NCBI GenBank assembly: GCA_003153335.1
Contig: PLYG01000293.1
Coordinates: 1-7,028 of the forward strand
Direction of reading: 5' to 3'
From: Betaproteobacteria bacterium
GTDB taxonomy: Bacteria; Pseudomonadota; Gammaproteobacteria; Burkholderiales; Casimicrobiaceae
DNA: 7,028 nt
Shown piece after piece: positions 1-6,546 of the stretch (its first letter is position 1; the number at the start of each line of letters is the position of its first letter). Below the pieces are notes generated by a model. The model had not been told where the DNA came from. It searched no databases and worked only from the letters and a program-made list of their open reading frames with translations. The translations under genes and the position numbers were made by a program.

Positions 1-1
1 A

Positions 2-1225
2 CGTCGCTACGCCATCACCGCGGAGAAGAGCGGTCAACTGCGCATTCCGCCGGCGATATTTCGCGGCCAGGTCGCGGGTGCGCAAGGCGCCGGCGGTGGC
101 TCGAATCGCCTTGGCGGCCTGATGGAGGAGTTTCTCCGCCATTCGCCGTTTGCCAACGATCCGATGTTCACGAACGGCCTCGCGAATTTCCCATCATTCG
201 CCGATCCCGGACGGCCGGTTACGATACAGAGCAGGGCAGTCATGCTCGACATACAGCCGCGGCCCGCCGGCGCGAGCGGCAGCCAGTGGCTGCCGGCCGA
301 ACAGGTCACGTTGATCGACAGCTGGAGCGGGCATCCACCGGAATTCAAGGTTGGCGAACCGTTGATGCGTACGATCACGGTTGAAGCCGATGGGCTCTCT
401 GGCGCGCAGATTCCGGAGATCGCCGTCGCCCAGCCGGCTGATGCGCGCCTGTACCGTGACGCATCGAGTAACGAGTCGCGCAGCGATGGCGAGGTGATTC
501 ACGGCGTCAGCAAGCAGACCATCACATATATCCCGACGGCGCAGGGGACGCTTTCGATTCCTGCCGTCGAACTCGACTGGTGGAATACGCGCAGCAACAG
601 TCAGAGCCGTGCCACGTTGCCGCAGCGAGAGTTCAATGTGAAACCCGGCTCCGCCGGGCTCGAGGAGATGACCGCAGCACCGGCTCCCGTCGGCGCCCCG
701 ATCGCCCTGGCCGGAACGCAGGCAGCCAATCAACCGGCAACGCCGGCCGGCATAACGACGGTCGAACGCCTGAAGAGCCACTGGCCGTATCTGGCCGGGG
801 GCGGCGCCCTGATGCTGACGATGATTGGCATATTGGTCTTCGGCGTGCGTTTGCGCCGGATCCGGCAGAAGGCCGGAACGTCGGCCGCGGCCGCAACGTC
901 CCTGCCGCCGGCGCCCAAGCCCAAATTGTTGCTGCGGGCGCTGCGCGAAGTTTGTGAAGCCAACGATAGCCGCGCAGCCGCGAGCGCTCTGCTCGCGCTG
1001 AGCCGAGCGCGGTGGCCCGAGGATCCGCCGCACTCGCTCGGTGCGCTGGCGCCACGACTTGCGCACGGTGGCGAAGAGGTCAGAGCACTGGACCGCAGTC
1101 TTTACGCCCCCGATGCATCGCACTGGACCGGTGTCGCGCTGTGGGCGGCACTCAGCGATGGTGTGCAGGAAAAACCCGGGGCCGATCGACACCTGGGCGA
1201 CGGCCTGGATCCGCTGTATCAGTGA
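2..1225 (+). CDS. batD: BatD-like membrane protein, C-terminal part (5' truncated by window edge)
   Basis: The frame is open from the first bases of the window, so the real start lies to the left; 407 residues are visible. BatD proteins (historically 'oxygen tolerance', Bacteroides aerotolerance) are encoded in MoxR/Bat operons and are thought to work at the membrane with VWA-domain proteins. The fragment opens inside a beta-rich extracytoplasmic domain and has a Gly/Ala-rich stretch near residues 24-38. A second beta domain has the family-type ending around 'ELDWWN' near residue 190. One transmembrane helix lies near residues 261-283, followed by a basic stop-transfer RLRRIRQK. A cytoplasmic helical tail contains the family-typical 'ALSRARWPEDPP' and 'LDRSLYAPD..HWTG..LW'. 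It ends with TGA 10 bp before the convergent kinase gene. The assignment rests on pattern recognition of BatD; other moxR-batABC genes should lie to the left. The internal ATG at 122 is not the start. Confidence 0.85.
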   Translation, partial: RRYAITAEKSGQLRIPPAIFRGQVAGAQGAGGGSNRLGGLMEEFLRHSPFANDPMFTNGLANFPSFADPGRPVTIQSRAVMLDIQPRPAGASGSQWLPAEQVTLIDSWSGHPPEFKVGEPLMRTITVEADGLSGAQIPEIAVAQPADARLYRDASSNESRSDGEVIHGVSKQTITYIPTAQGTLSIPAVELDWWNTRSNSQSRATLPQREFNVKPGSAGLEEMTAAPAPVGAPIALAGTQAANQPATPAGITTVERLKSHWPYLAGGGALMLTMIGILVFGVRLRRIRQKAGTSAAAATSLPPAPKPKLLLRALREVCEANDSRAAASALLALSRARWPEDPPHSLGALAPRLAHGGEEVRALDRSLYAPDASHWTGVALWAALSDGVQEKPGADRHLGDGLDPLYQ

Positions 1226-1235
1226 CTCGCTTTGC

Positions 1236-3116
1236 TCACGAATCCAGTCCCGGCGCCAGCGCGACGCTGATTGACGTGCCATGCCGTGGGGCGCTATGAA
1301 TAGTAAGGACGGCCCCGATCAGTTGCGCCTGCTCACGCAGACCCGCGAGGCCGTAGTGCCCAGGATGCGCGGCCTCCACATCGAATCCGGCACCATCGTC
1401 GTTGATAGTCAGGGTCAAGCCGTGGCCGCCGCTAGGCGCGCGCAACGAGATCGTAACGCGCGTCGCCCCGGCATGGCGTTCCACGTTGTGCATCGCTTCT
1501 TCCGCGATCCGGAATAATGTCTCCGCCCGTTCGTCGGCGAACGCACTTGCCTGCACATCACTCGTGTAATCGACCGGAATGCCGGTACGCTCGACAAACA
1601 GCTTGACAGAATCGCCTAGTGCCGTGGCAAGTCCGGCATCGCGTACCGGGTTGAAACGCATCTGGGCAATCGCGGCGCGGGCTTCCTTCAGGCCTTGATG
1701 AGCCGTTTCCTCGGCGCGCGACAATTCCTCCGCGATGGCTCCCGGGCTGGCGGTCGTAAGCCTCTTCAGCAGCCTGATCTCGGTGAGCATCGCCATCATG
1801 GAATGCGCCAACGTGTCATGCAGATCGCGCGCGATTTTCAGGCGCTCGCGCACCACGGCGGCATAACGCGCCTCCTCCGCCAGCCGTTCGATTTCGCGGG
1901 TCCGGGCTGCCACCCGCTGATCCAGTTCGGCGTTCAAGTTCCGCAAATCGCTGCGTTCGCGCTGTAGCGAGGTGAGCAGCTCGTCCAGCGCACGTCCCAG
2001 CCGGGCCGCTTCATTCCGGCCGCGAGGCACGGCGATTCGTTGCGTCGCGCCGGATCGGACAGTATCGGCGGAGCGTGCGATGGCATCGAGATCGCGAGTG
2101 AGGTGGCGTGCCAGCACCACTCCGAGCAGCGTGGTGAGTAGCCCCAACCCAAGCAGGATGGCCGCGATCTGAACTTGCAGAATTCTCGCGCGCTGCGTAG
2201 CGTCTTGCAGTGGCTGGAGCACCGCGACGCGCCAGCCCAGAGCGCGCAGGGCATCGGCCGCTCCCGGCGTTGCATGTGCGACCAGGTAGCGTCTGCCATC
2301 GGCCAGCGCTTCAATACGCGCGGTTGATCCCGCGCTGCTGCCCGGCGTATTGGCCCGTATCGTCGGCATGGCAGTGTCTGTCGATTCGTCGGTACTCTTC
2401 CAGCGCTTGCCGTTAACGCTCGCGGGTCCAATCAGTACCGCGCCATCGTGATCCAGCAACAGCGCTTCGGTGCCGGCCTCCCCTCGCAGCTCATCCCCCA
2501 GACTCCCGGCAAGATCCAGCAGCCAGCGCCTGCTCAGTTGCGCCCCGATTACGCCGACCGTGCGTCCGCCAGCGTCGATGACCGGGGCGGTCAACTCTAC
2601 GAAGGATCCAGGTGCCGCGTCGGATGCGTCAGCCGGCGCCCTTGCGGCCATTGTCGCCGGTCGCACATCGCCGATTCTCACCCCTTTCAGGCCGAGCGCA
2701 AACCATGACCGATCGGCGACGCTCGCGCCTTCCACCACGCCGTGGGTGGCGGCCAACACCCGGCCTTGTTCGTTCGCCACGCCGATCCACTCAAATTCGG
2801 GTGAAGTCTGCTGCAGGTTTTCGATATTTCTCCGGATCGTCGCCTGGTTTTCGTCGCGGAGCTCGGTGGCCAGCAATGTAGCGATCGCACGCACCGATTG
2901 CAACCGAAGCGCGAGATTGAGATTCAGCTCTGCACCGATACGGTTAGCCGTGCTGTCCAGTTGCCGGGCGCGCTGGTCGAACAGGCTGGTGCGTACGATA
3001 TCGTCCACCCACGCGCTGGCAACCAGCACAAGACCGGTTGATAATGCGAACACCAGCCAGCCGATGGCGGATGCCAGGCTGCGGCGGGGGTCAAGGTAGC
3101 GAAGCAGCGTGTGCAT
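1236..3116 (-). CDS. Membrane sensor histidine kinase, dCACHE-HAMP-HisKA_3-HATPase (NarL/DesK class)
   Basis: A 626-residue kinase expected to autophosphorylate on His and pass the phosphate to the divergently encoded regulator at 3467. From the N-terminus: a short basic cytoplasmic piece; TM1 at about 14-36; a periplasmic sensor of about 275 residues that looks like a double-CACHE domain (the 'DRSWFALGLKG' stretch is typical); TM2 at about 313-336; HAMP and coiled coil to about 420. The H-box ARDLHDTLAHSM has the phosphorylated His at about 433, the N-box (EEAMHNVERHA) has Asn at about 544, and the G1 DDGAGFD and G2 GLAGL boxes follow. All catalytic elements look intact. The frame stays open upstream to 3257 (47 more residues). 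I chose ATG 3116 because it places a basic segment just before TM1 and a promoter-like sequence lies just upstream inside the would-be extension. No good Shine-Dalgarno precedes it, so the start is less certain than the product. The ligand cannot be inferred. Confidence 0.92.
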   Translation of the reverse strand: MHTLLRYLDPRRSLASAIGWLVFALSTGLVLVASAWVDDIVRTSLFDQRARQLDSTANRIGAELNLNLALRLQSVRAIATLLATELRDENQATIRRNIENLQQTSPEFEWIGVANEQGRVLAATHGVVEGASVADRSWFALGLKGVRIGDVRPATMAARAPADASDAAPGSFVELTAPVIDAGGRTVGVIGAQLSRRWLLDLAGSLGDELRGEAGTEALLLDHDGAVLIGPASVNGKRWKSTDESTDTAMPTIRANTPGSSAGSTARIEALADGRRYLVAHATPGAADALRALGWRVAVLQPLQDATQRARILQVQIAAILLGLGLLTTLLGVVLARHLTRDLDAIARSADTVRSGATQRIAVPRGRNEAARLGRALDELLTSLQRERSDLRNLNAELDQRVAARTREIERLAEEARYAAVVRERLKIARDLHDTLAHSMMAMLTEIRLLKRLTTASPGAIAEELSRAEETAHQGLKEARAAIAQMRFNPVRDAGLATALGDSVKLFVERTGIPVDYTSDVQASAFADERAETLFRIAEEAMHNVERHAGATRVTISLRAPSGGHGLTLTINDDGAGFDVEAAHPGHYGLAGLREQAQLIGAVLTIHSAPRHGTSISVALAPGLDS

Positions 3117-3278
3117 GAATGGGATTGTCAATGTTTTTCTATTCTCGCAAGTGACGAAAGTAACATCAAACTCATGACGAGTGGCCCTCGCGAGTGGACA
3201 AGGCATCCGGTAGATTGCCGTCATGAACGGAAATTTTGCCCATATCCATGAAAGCACTCAACCATCGGGTATTGTGAA
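3117..3278. promoter_or_regulatory. Divergent control region between kinase and small-protein/regulator operon
   Basis: This 162-bp non-coding gap separates the divergent kinase from the rightward small-protein and regulator genes, and must hold promoters for both. It is more A/T-rich than its flanks. It contains two copies of the self-complementary hexamer TCATGA (3172-3177 and 3221-3226). With neighbouring bases these form an inverted repeat TCATGAC/GTCATGA, which could be an operator. No convincing rightward -10/-35 pair was seen. Autoregulation by the adjacent response regulator is an inference from the arrangement, not something the sequence proves. Confidence 0.5.
3141..3169 (-). promoter_or_regulatory. 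Candidate sigma70-type promoter for the histidine kinase
   Basis: On the minus strand, TTGATG (3169-3164, 4/6 to TTGACA) is followed after exactly 17 bp by GAGAAT (3146-3141, 4/6 to TATAAT). Transcription would begin near 3134, leaving a leader of about 18 nt before ATG 3116. This agrees with the shorter kinase start. Each hexamer is only a partial match, so this is a prediction from spacing and position. Confidence 0.4.
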
Positions 3279-3470
3279 ATGGATGAACTGATACATCTGG
3301 TTGCCAAAAGGGCTGGAATCCCCTCGGCCGCGGCAGAAATCGCCGTCGCGGCCATGCTGGACTATCTGACGGCGCGGCTTCCTTCTCCGATGGTCGGCCG
3401 CATCCGCGAGCAACTAGGTCAGGTCCATAGCCCACGCCAACCCGTTGTCGGCGAAGGGGGTGTCAAGTGA
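3279..3470 (+). CDS. Small helical protein (63 aa) translationally coupled to the response regulator
   Basis: A 63-residue soluble protein with no signal peptide or membrane segment. Residues 1-45 look like two to three amphipathic helices: MDELIHLVAKRAGIP, then an Ala-rich helix, then LDYLTARLPSPMVGRIREQL. The tail is loose and Pro/Gly-rich. The pattern 'MDELI..VA...GI....A..AV..ML.YL..RLP.P....I..QL' recalls small helical DUF2267/DUF937-like proteins, but I cannot confirm the family without a profile search. Its stop codon overlaps the next gene's start in the tetranucleotide GTGA (3467-3470), a classic sign of translational coupling and the main reason to treat it as real. The Shine-Dalgarno is weak (GGGT about 8 nt before ATG). 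A role as a partner or modulator of the regulator is inferred only from this coupling. Confidence 0.75.
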   Translation: MDELIHLVAKRAGIPSAAAEIAVAAMLDYLTARLPSPMVGRIREQLGQVHSPRQPVVGEGGVK

Positions 3471-4216
3471 CTGCGGGACTCCCTGACGACCTTCCTCGCA
3501 TCCGCGTGCTTGTTGCCGACGATCAGGCCCTGATCCGCCGCGGGATGTCGCTAATGCTGTCGGTCGAGCCGGACATGGAGGTCGTGGGTCAGGCAGCCGA
3601 CGGCGTGGAAGCCGTCGAGATGGCCGAGCGCTTGCGTCCCGATGTCGTAATGATGGATTTGCATATGCCGCGCAAGGGAGGCGTCGCCGCGACGCGCGAA
3701 ATCACGCGGTCACTGCCCCATACGCACGTGTTGGTGCTGACTACACTGGACGCCGAAGAAACGGTCTTCGAGGCGGTCCGTGCCGGTGCCCATGCCTACT
3801 TGCTGAAGGATGCGAGCGAAGAGGAGCTGCTCGAAACTGTGCGCGCGGTGCATCGGGGCGAATCCCGGCTGACGCCGCAGATCGCGCGCAAGGTGATGGA
3901 TCAGTTTCGGCGGCTTGCATCCTCGGCTGAGACTGCCCCGACGGGTACCACCGTGAACGGTACTACGTCGTCAAGCAAGTCTTCCGGTCCCGCCCAAGCC
4001 GCAGTCACCGATTCAGTGGCCGAGACGCTCAGCGACAAGGAGGAGAAGATCCTGAGCTTGATCGCGGAGGGCAAGAGCAACAAACAGATCGCAGCCGCCG
4101 TGTTCCTGGCCGAGGGCACCGTCAAGAACTATGTCAGCCGTATCATGGACAAGCTCCACGCCAACACCCGTACCGAACTCGCCGTGATGTCGGTGCGCCA
4201 GCGGCGTGGTGATTGA
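3467..4216 (+). CDS. NarL/FixJ-family response regulator (REC + LuxR-type HTH)
   Basis: A 249-residue DNA-binding regulator, the presumed partner of the divergent histidine kinase. The receiver domain covers about residues 11-130. It has the acidic pair D18/D19, phospho-acceptor D64 (in VVMMDLHMP), the switch Thr at 92/93 (LVLTTLD) and Lys114 (LLKDA), so phosphorylation should be normal. A Ser/Thr/Gly-rich linker of about 35 residues (152-187) is longer than usual for NarL proteins. The C-terminal LuxR-type helix-turn-helix spans about 188-243 (LSDKEEKILSLIAEGKSNKQIA, then EGTVKNYVSRIMDKL). The start is GTG at 3467, overlapping the stop of the 63-residue gene by 4 bp; no independent Shine-Dalgarno is needed if the two are coupled. 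Target genes are unknown; nearby stress genes are obvious candidates (inference). Confidence 0.93.
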   Translation: MTAGLPDDLPRIRVLVADDQALIRRGMSLMLSVEPDMEVVGQAADGVEAVEMAERLRPDVVMMDLHMPRKGGVAATREITRSLPHTHVLVLTTLDAEETVFEAVRAGAHAYLLKDASEEELLETVRAVHRGESRLTPQIARKVMDQFRRLASSAETAPTGTTVNGTTSSSKSSGPAQAAVTDSVAETLSDKEEKILSLIAEGKSNKQIAAAVFLAEGTVKNYVSRIMDKLHANTRTELAVMSVRQRRGD

Positions 4217-4443
4217 CCGGAGACTATCAGCCGATCTGTTCCGAGATTCTGGCCGATCTATCCGGAGCAGGCACTATCGTGGCGGAGGCGGGCGGTGCAA
4301 GGTATTTCGACCAGCCCGCCGCGTTGCCGGAAGTGGCGGCGGAAAGACCTCGTTCCGGGACCTTTCGTCGATACGATCGGGCCGTTTTTCAACAACCTGA
4401 GAGCGACACCCTTCCAGCGAAGACCCGTCTCCTTGATCAGCGA
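4217..4443 (+). other. 227-bp stretch between regulator and membrane protein, possible gene remnant or N-terminal extension
   Basis: No confident gene occupies this stretch. One frame reads through into the membrane protein from TTG 4213. A second frame (ATG 4295, ending 4525) contains 'GPFVDTIGPFF', which faintly recalls the beginning of PaaI-type hotdog thioesterases but goes no further. Both readings are weak. It may be an extended N-terminus, a decayed gene, or simple spacer with internal start signals. Confidence 0.3.
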
Positions 4444-4764
4444 ATGGTTCCTATATCCGTGCATCAACCGAATGATCGAACTGGCCTTGCACAGCACATT
4501 CTGCCGTCTTCGGCCACGATGGTAGGCGTATGCATCACGGCGCTTTCGATCCTGAAGCTGGTACGGCCGACCGGGCTTGGCATCTGGGTGAATCACTTGC
4601 TCGCCTTTTGCAGTCTCGTGTTCCTGACGAGCGGAATGTTGTCCTATGCCGCGATGCGCGCGGCACATAACGTCGGACTGGAGCGCTTCGCGGATGTCGC
4701 ATTCATTGCCGGATTGATTCTGCTGAGTGTGAGCACGGTTTTCATGGCGTTTGTCGTTGATTAG
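4444..4764 (+). CDS. Small three-helix integral membrane protein, function unknown
   Basis: With ATG 4444 this is a 106-residue protein with three hydrophobic segments: about 27-42 (TMVGVCITALSILKL), about 53-75 (LLAFCSLVFLTSGMLSYAAM) and about 83-105 (VAFIAGLILLSVSTVFMAFVV). Conserved-looking polar residues precede the first helix (NDRTGLAQHILPSS). It resembles small uncharacterised membrane proteins of Proteobacteria, but no function is known to me. The frame stays open back to a TTG at 4213 that overlaps the regulator stop by 4 bp (TTGA). That would add 77 low-complexity, non-membrane residues whose downstream half has less G/C at third codon positions. Neither start has a convincing Shine-Dalgarno, so the N-terminus is uncertain. 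It lies downstream of and co-directional with the regulator and may share its transcript. Confidence 0.7.
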   Translation: MVPISVHQPNDRTGLAQHILPSSATMVGVCITALSILKLVRPTGLGIWVNHLLAFCSLVFLTSGMLSYAAMRAAHNVGLERFADVAFIAGLILLSVSTVFMAFVVD

Positions 4765-4786
4765 CATTGTTTCACCTGTCATGGAC

Positions 4787-4818
4787 CGATAGGCGTGAAG
4801 GCCCCTGCGCCACTATCG
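4787..4818. terminator. Imperfect hairpin after the membrane protein gene (possible terminator)
   Basis: CGATAGGCG (4787-4795) can pair with CGC (4808-4810) and CTATCG (4813-4818), giving nine base pairs with a two-base bulge and a 12-nt loop. It begins 22 bp after the membrane protein's stop. No T-run follows, so it is not a textbook intrinsic terminator. It may be a weak terminator or simply a 3'-end stabilising hairpin. Confidence 0.3.
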
Positions 4819-5224
4819 ACACCTAACAGCGCATGAGTCTGCACCGGCGCTGCATGCCGGGAGGCGACGCCGCTAACGATACGGTCGAGCGGCTATGACG
4901 TCGCGGTGTGCGATCGGGCGGCAGAGTATTTCAATGAAGAGCACGGTGACATAGCATCGTCCGATGCCGACCATCAATGCGCGAGGCAGGCTGGCCCGCG
5001 CGCGATCGAATCGCTGAACTTGGAACTGTTATTCGCACGGCAATTGCACTGATCCGCTACATCGCGCAAAGCGTGCCGGGTTTCAACCCACAGCAGCGCA
5101 AATGTCCGGTGGATGGTGCATCCGATCTGTAAAGTGCTGCCCGGTCTTGCGCTCCCTCGGGCGTTACGCGCAACGCTGGCCAACGCCTGACGTGAATGCC
5201 GCCAAACGCGGAAGTTCCACCGTC
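4819..5224. other. Gene-poor region upstream of the stress genes
   Basis: No gene can be supported here. A short rightward frame is open at 4837-5049 (possible GTG start at 4906, about 48 residues, containing GYDVAVCDRAAEYF), but it has no Shine-Dalgarno and no recognised family; it could be a relic. A leftward frame running from the stress gene into this region is a shadow. A near-perfect palindrome GCATCG-TC-CGATGC sits at 4954-4967. Nothing else of clear function was seen. Confidence 0.5.
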
Positions 5225-5293
5225 TCCATGCGTGACGTTGGTCACTTGCAGATCGTGACCTCCTGCAGTCGCAGATAGTGACTTTCAGCAGCT
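5225..5293 (+). promoter_or_regulatory. Array of GTGAC motifs at 23-bp period upstream of the stress gene
   Basis: The pentamer GTGAC occurs at 5232, 5255 and 5278, exactly 23 bp apart each time. The second and third units also share the flank GCAGAT (5248 and 5271) and match at about 17 of 23 positions. The first copy pairs with an inverted copy to make GTGAC-GTTG-GTCAC (5232-5245). The array ends about 105 bp before the ATG at 5397, where activator sites commonly lie. It reads as an operator cluster for a dimeric regulator; which one is unknown. No clear sigma70 promoter was identified between the array and the gene. Confidence 0.4.
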
Positions 5294-5383
5294 TACGTGT
5301 GGCCGGGCGAGGGCTAGAGTTCAAGCCATGGACGCTCGGATGAAGACAACGCCGCGACGTTCGACTCCCAGCACTCAACCGAA

Positions 5384-5400
5384 AAAGGACCACATCATGA
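5384..5400 (+). promoter_or_regulatory. Ribosome binding site of the stress protein gene, copy 1 of a duplicated initiation sequence
   Basis: AAAGGACCACATCATGA covers the Shine-Dalgarno AAAGGA, a 7-nt spacer and ATG at 5397. The identical 17 bases recur at 5968-5984 in front of the next gene. This fixes the start at 5397 rather than 5328 and suggests the two genes have matched translation initiation. Confidence 0.75.
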
Positions 5401-5948
5401 GCATGACCAAAACCGATATCGCCGTCGCCGTCTATGACCTGCATACCCAGGCCGAAACCGCCGTCAAGGCGTTGCAACGCGCCGGATTCGACATGAAGAA
5501 GATCTCGATCATCGGCAGGGAGTACCACACCGACGAACACGTTGTCGGCTTCCTCAACGCCGGCGATCGGGCCAAGATTTTCGGCAAACTTGGCGCATTC
5601 TGGGGCGGTCTGATGGGCGTGCTGTTCGGCTCCGCATTGCTATTCGTCCCGGTGGTGGGCCATGTGATCGTTCTGGGCCCGCTCGCGGCCGCCCTTTTCG
5701 GCGGCCTGCAGGGTGCCGTATTGGTGGGTGGCTTCAGCGCCCTGGCTGGTGCCCTGATGGCGGTTGGTATTCCCAAGGACTCCGTGCTGCGCTACGAAAC
5801 CGCGCTGAAAGCTGACAAGTTCATGCTGGTCGTGCACGGCGACGCGCAGGAAATTGCGCACGCACGAGACCTTCTGAAGTCCTCCGGCCTTACTTCATTC
5901 GACCATCACCGCGCCCAGAATGAAGTCCCTGCGGCCGTTCACGCTTAA
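5397..5948 (+). CDS. General-stress-type membrane protein (YflT/GSP17M-like N-terminus)
   Basis: A 183-residue protein. Residues about 5-60 form an alpha/beta domain like the N-terminus of YflT/general stress protein 17M: 'IAVAVYDLHTQAETAVKALQRAGFDMKKISIIGREY'. Residues about 67-125 are a Gly/Ala-rich double membrane-hairpin region (FWGGLMGVLFGSALLFVPVVGHVIVLGPL, then GGLQGAVLVGGFSALAGALMAVGIP) with glycine-zipper spacing. The C-terminal part (about 128-165) returns to an alpha/beta fold: SVLRYETALKADKFMLVVHGD. Such proteins are common in Proteobacteria as uncharacterised stress-associated membrane proteins; the biochemical role is unknown. The start at 5397 is chosen because AAAGGA lies 7 nt upstream. 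An in-frame ATG at 5328 would add 23 polar residues without a better ribosome site. It is followed after 32 bp by the lysine-rich gene, which carries the same initiation sequence. Confidence 0.85.
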   Translation: MSMTKTDIAVAVYDLHTQAETAVKALQRAGFDMKKISIIGREYHTDEHVVGFLNAGDRAKIFGKLGAFWGGLMGVLFGSALLFVPVVGHVIVLGPLAAALFGGLQGAVLVGGFSALAGALMAVGIPKDSVLRYETALKADKFMLVVHGDAQEIAHARDLLKSSGLTSFDHHRAQNEVPAAVHA

Positions 5949-5967
5949 ACAGTTACGAATCTCTTAT

Positions 5968-5984
5968 AAAGGACCACATCATGA
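5968..5984 (+). promoter_or_regulatory. Ribosome binding site of the lysine-rich gene, copy 2 of the duplicated initiation sequence
   Basis: The same 17 bases as at 5384-5400 (AAAGGACCACATCATGA), with ATG at 5981. The 32-bp gap between the two genes contains no terminator-like hairpin, so the genes probably form one operon with similar ribosome loading. Confidence 0.75.
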
Positions 5985-6526
5985 ATATCGCACTCAAATC
6001 CATTGCGCTGGCACTGCTTGTTGAAACGACTCAGCTCACTGGCGTCGCCTATGCGCAGGCCCCGAAAGCTCCCGCAATCGCCACCGTCGCCCAGGCCTCC
6101 CCGGCAGTCAATGAGGACAAGGCGCAAATGAAATCGGACAAGGCCGCATTGCAGAGCGAACAAAAGCAATTGAAGGCCGACCGGAAAACGCTTAAAGCCG
6201 ACGCCAAGGAAGGCAAGATGGCGGCGGAGTCCAAGGATGCGGAAAAGTTGTACAGGGACCAACAAGCCATCAAGGGCGAGAAGAAGGACATCGCCGCCGA
6301 CAAACCGGGCTCGTTGCAGAAGAAATCGGACAAGACCGCATTGCAGCAGGAATCAAAGCAGATGAAGGCCGACAAGGCGAAGCTGAAGGCTGATAAAGCC
6401 GCAGGCAAGATTGCGGCGAAGTCCATGGACGCGGAAAAAGTTTACAAGGACCAACAAGCCGTCAAGGGCGAGAAAAAGGACATCGCCGCCGACAACGCGA
6501 AGCTGATAGCTGCCGAGAAAAAATAG
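5981..6526 (+). CDS. Exported lysine-rich repeat protein, two 64-residue units, probably periplasmic
   Basis: A 181-residue protein. The N-terminus looks like a Sec signal peptide with a likely cleavage after the AYAQA region near residue 27; its hydrophobic core is unusually short and is broken by Glu15 and polar residues. A Pro/Ala linker follows. Two tandem units then make up the rest: Q49-D107 and Q113-D171, in register with a 64-residue period and about 42 of 59 positions identical. Each unit is rich in Lys, Ala, Asp and Glu (KADK/KSDK motifs) and contains DAEK.Y.DQQA.KGEKKDIAAD, predicting long charged helices or coiled coil. No enzyme motif or cysteine is visible. It is downstream of the stress membrane protein with a matching ribosome site and upstream of a strong terminator. 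Function unknown; a charged periplasmic stress or buffering role is speculation. Confidence 0.85.
   Translation: MNIALKSIALALLVETTQLTGVAYAQAPKAPAIATVAQASPAVNEDKAQMKSDKAALQSEQKQLKADRKTLKADAKEGKMAAESKDAEKLYRDQQAIKGEKKDIAADKPGSLQKKSDKTALQQESKQMKADKAKLKADKAAGKIAAKSMDAEKVYKDQQAVKGEKKDIAADNAKLIAAEKK
6125..6493 (+). repeat. Two-copy in-frame tandem duplication (192-bp period) within the lysine-rich gene
   Basis: Unit 1 is 6125-6301 and unit 2 is 6317-6493, offset by exactly 192 bp (64 codons) with no insertions or deletions between the aligned 177-bp cores. Shared stretches include AAATCGGACAAG (6131 and 6323) and GACATCGCCGCCGAC (6287 and 6479). The copies have diverged by 17 amino-acid changes, many conservative (L/V, I/V, R/K), so the duplication is not very recent and appears kept under selection. 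Confidence 0.9.
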
Positions 6527-6546
6527 CCGGAAGCGGCACGCGCGGC

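Noticed and set aside
1226..1235. Terminator between convergent batD and kinase genes
   Set aside because: Only 10 bp separate the stop codons and no hairpin with a T-run is visible there.
194..1282. Long leftward open frame of 362 codons opposite batD
   Set aside because: Arg/Gln-rich translation with no family resemblance, fully antisense to a recognised gene; a shadow produced by high GC content.
3117..3257. Kinase starting at 3257 with 47 extra N-terminal residues
   Set aside because: The extra segment contains the best promoter-like sequence, is poorly structured and adds residues before a natural basic-TM start at 3116.
5328..5396. Stress protein starting at ATG 5328
   Set aside because: The 23 additional residues are polar and unlike the family start; ATG 5397 has a good Shine-Dalgarno that is duplicated at the next gene.
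4974..5540. Leftward 188-codon open frame across the intergenic region and stress gene
   Set aside because: Its start half is antisense to the well-supported stress gene and the rest has no family features; likely chance.
5965..5970. TATAAA just upstream of the lysine-rich gene as a -10 element
   Set aside because: No -35 at proper spacing, and transcription would begin only a few bases before the ATG, destroying the ribosome site.
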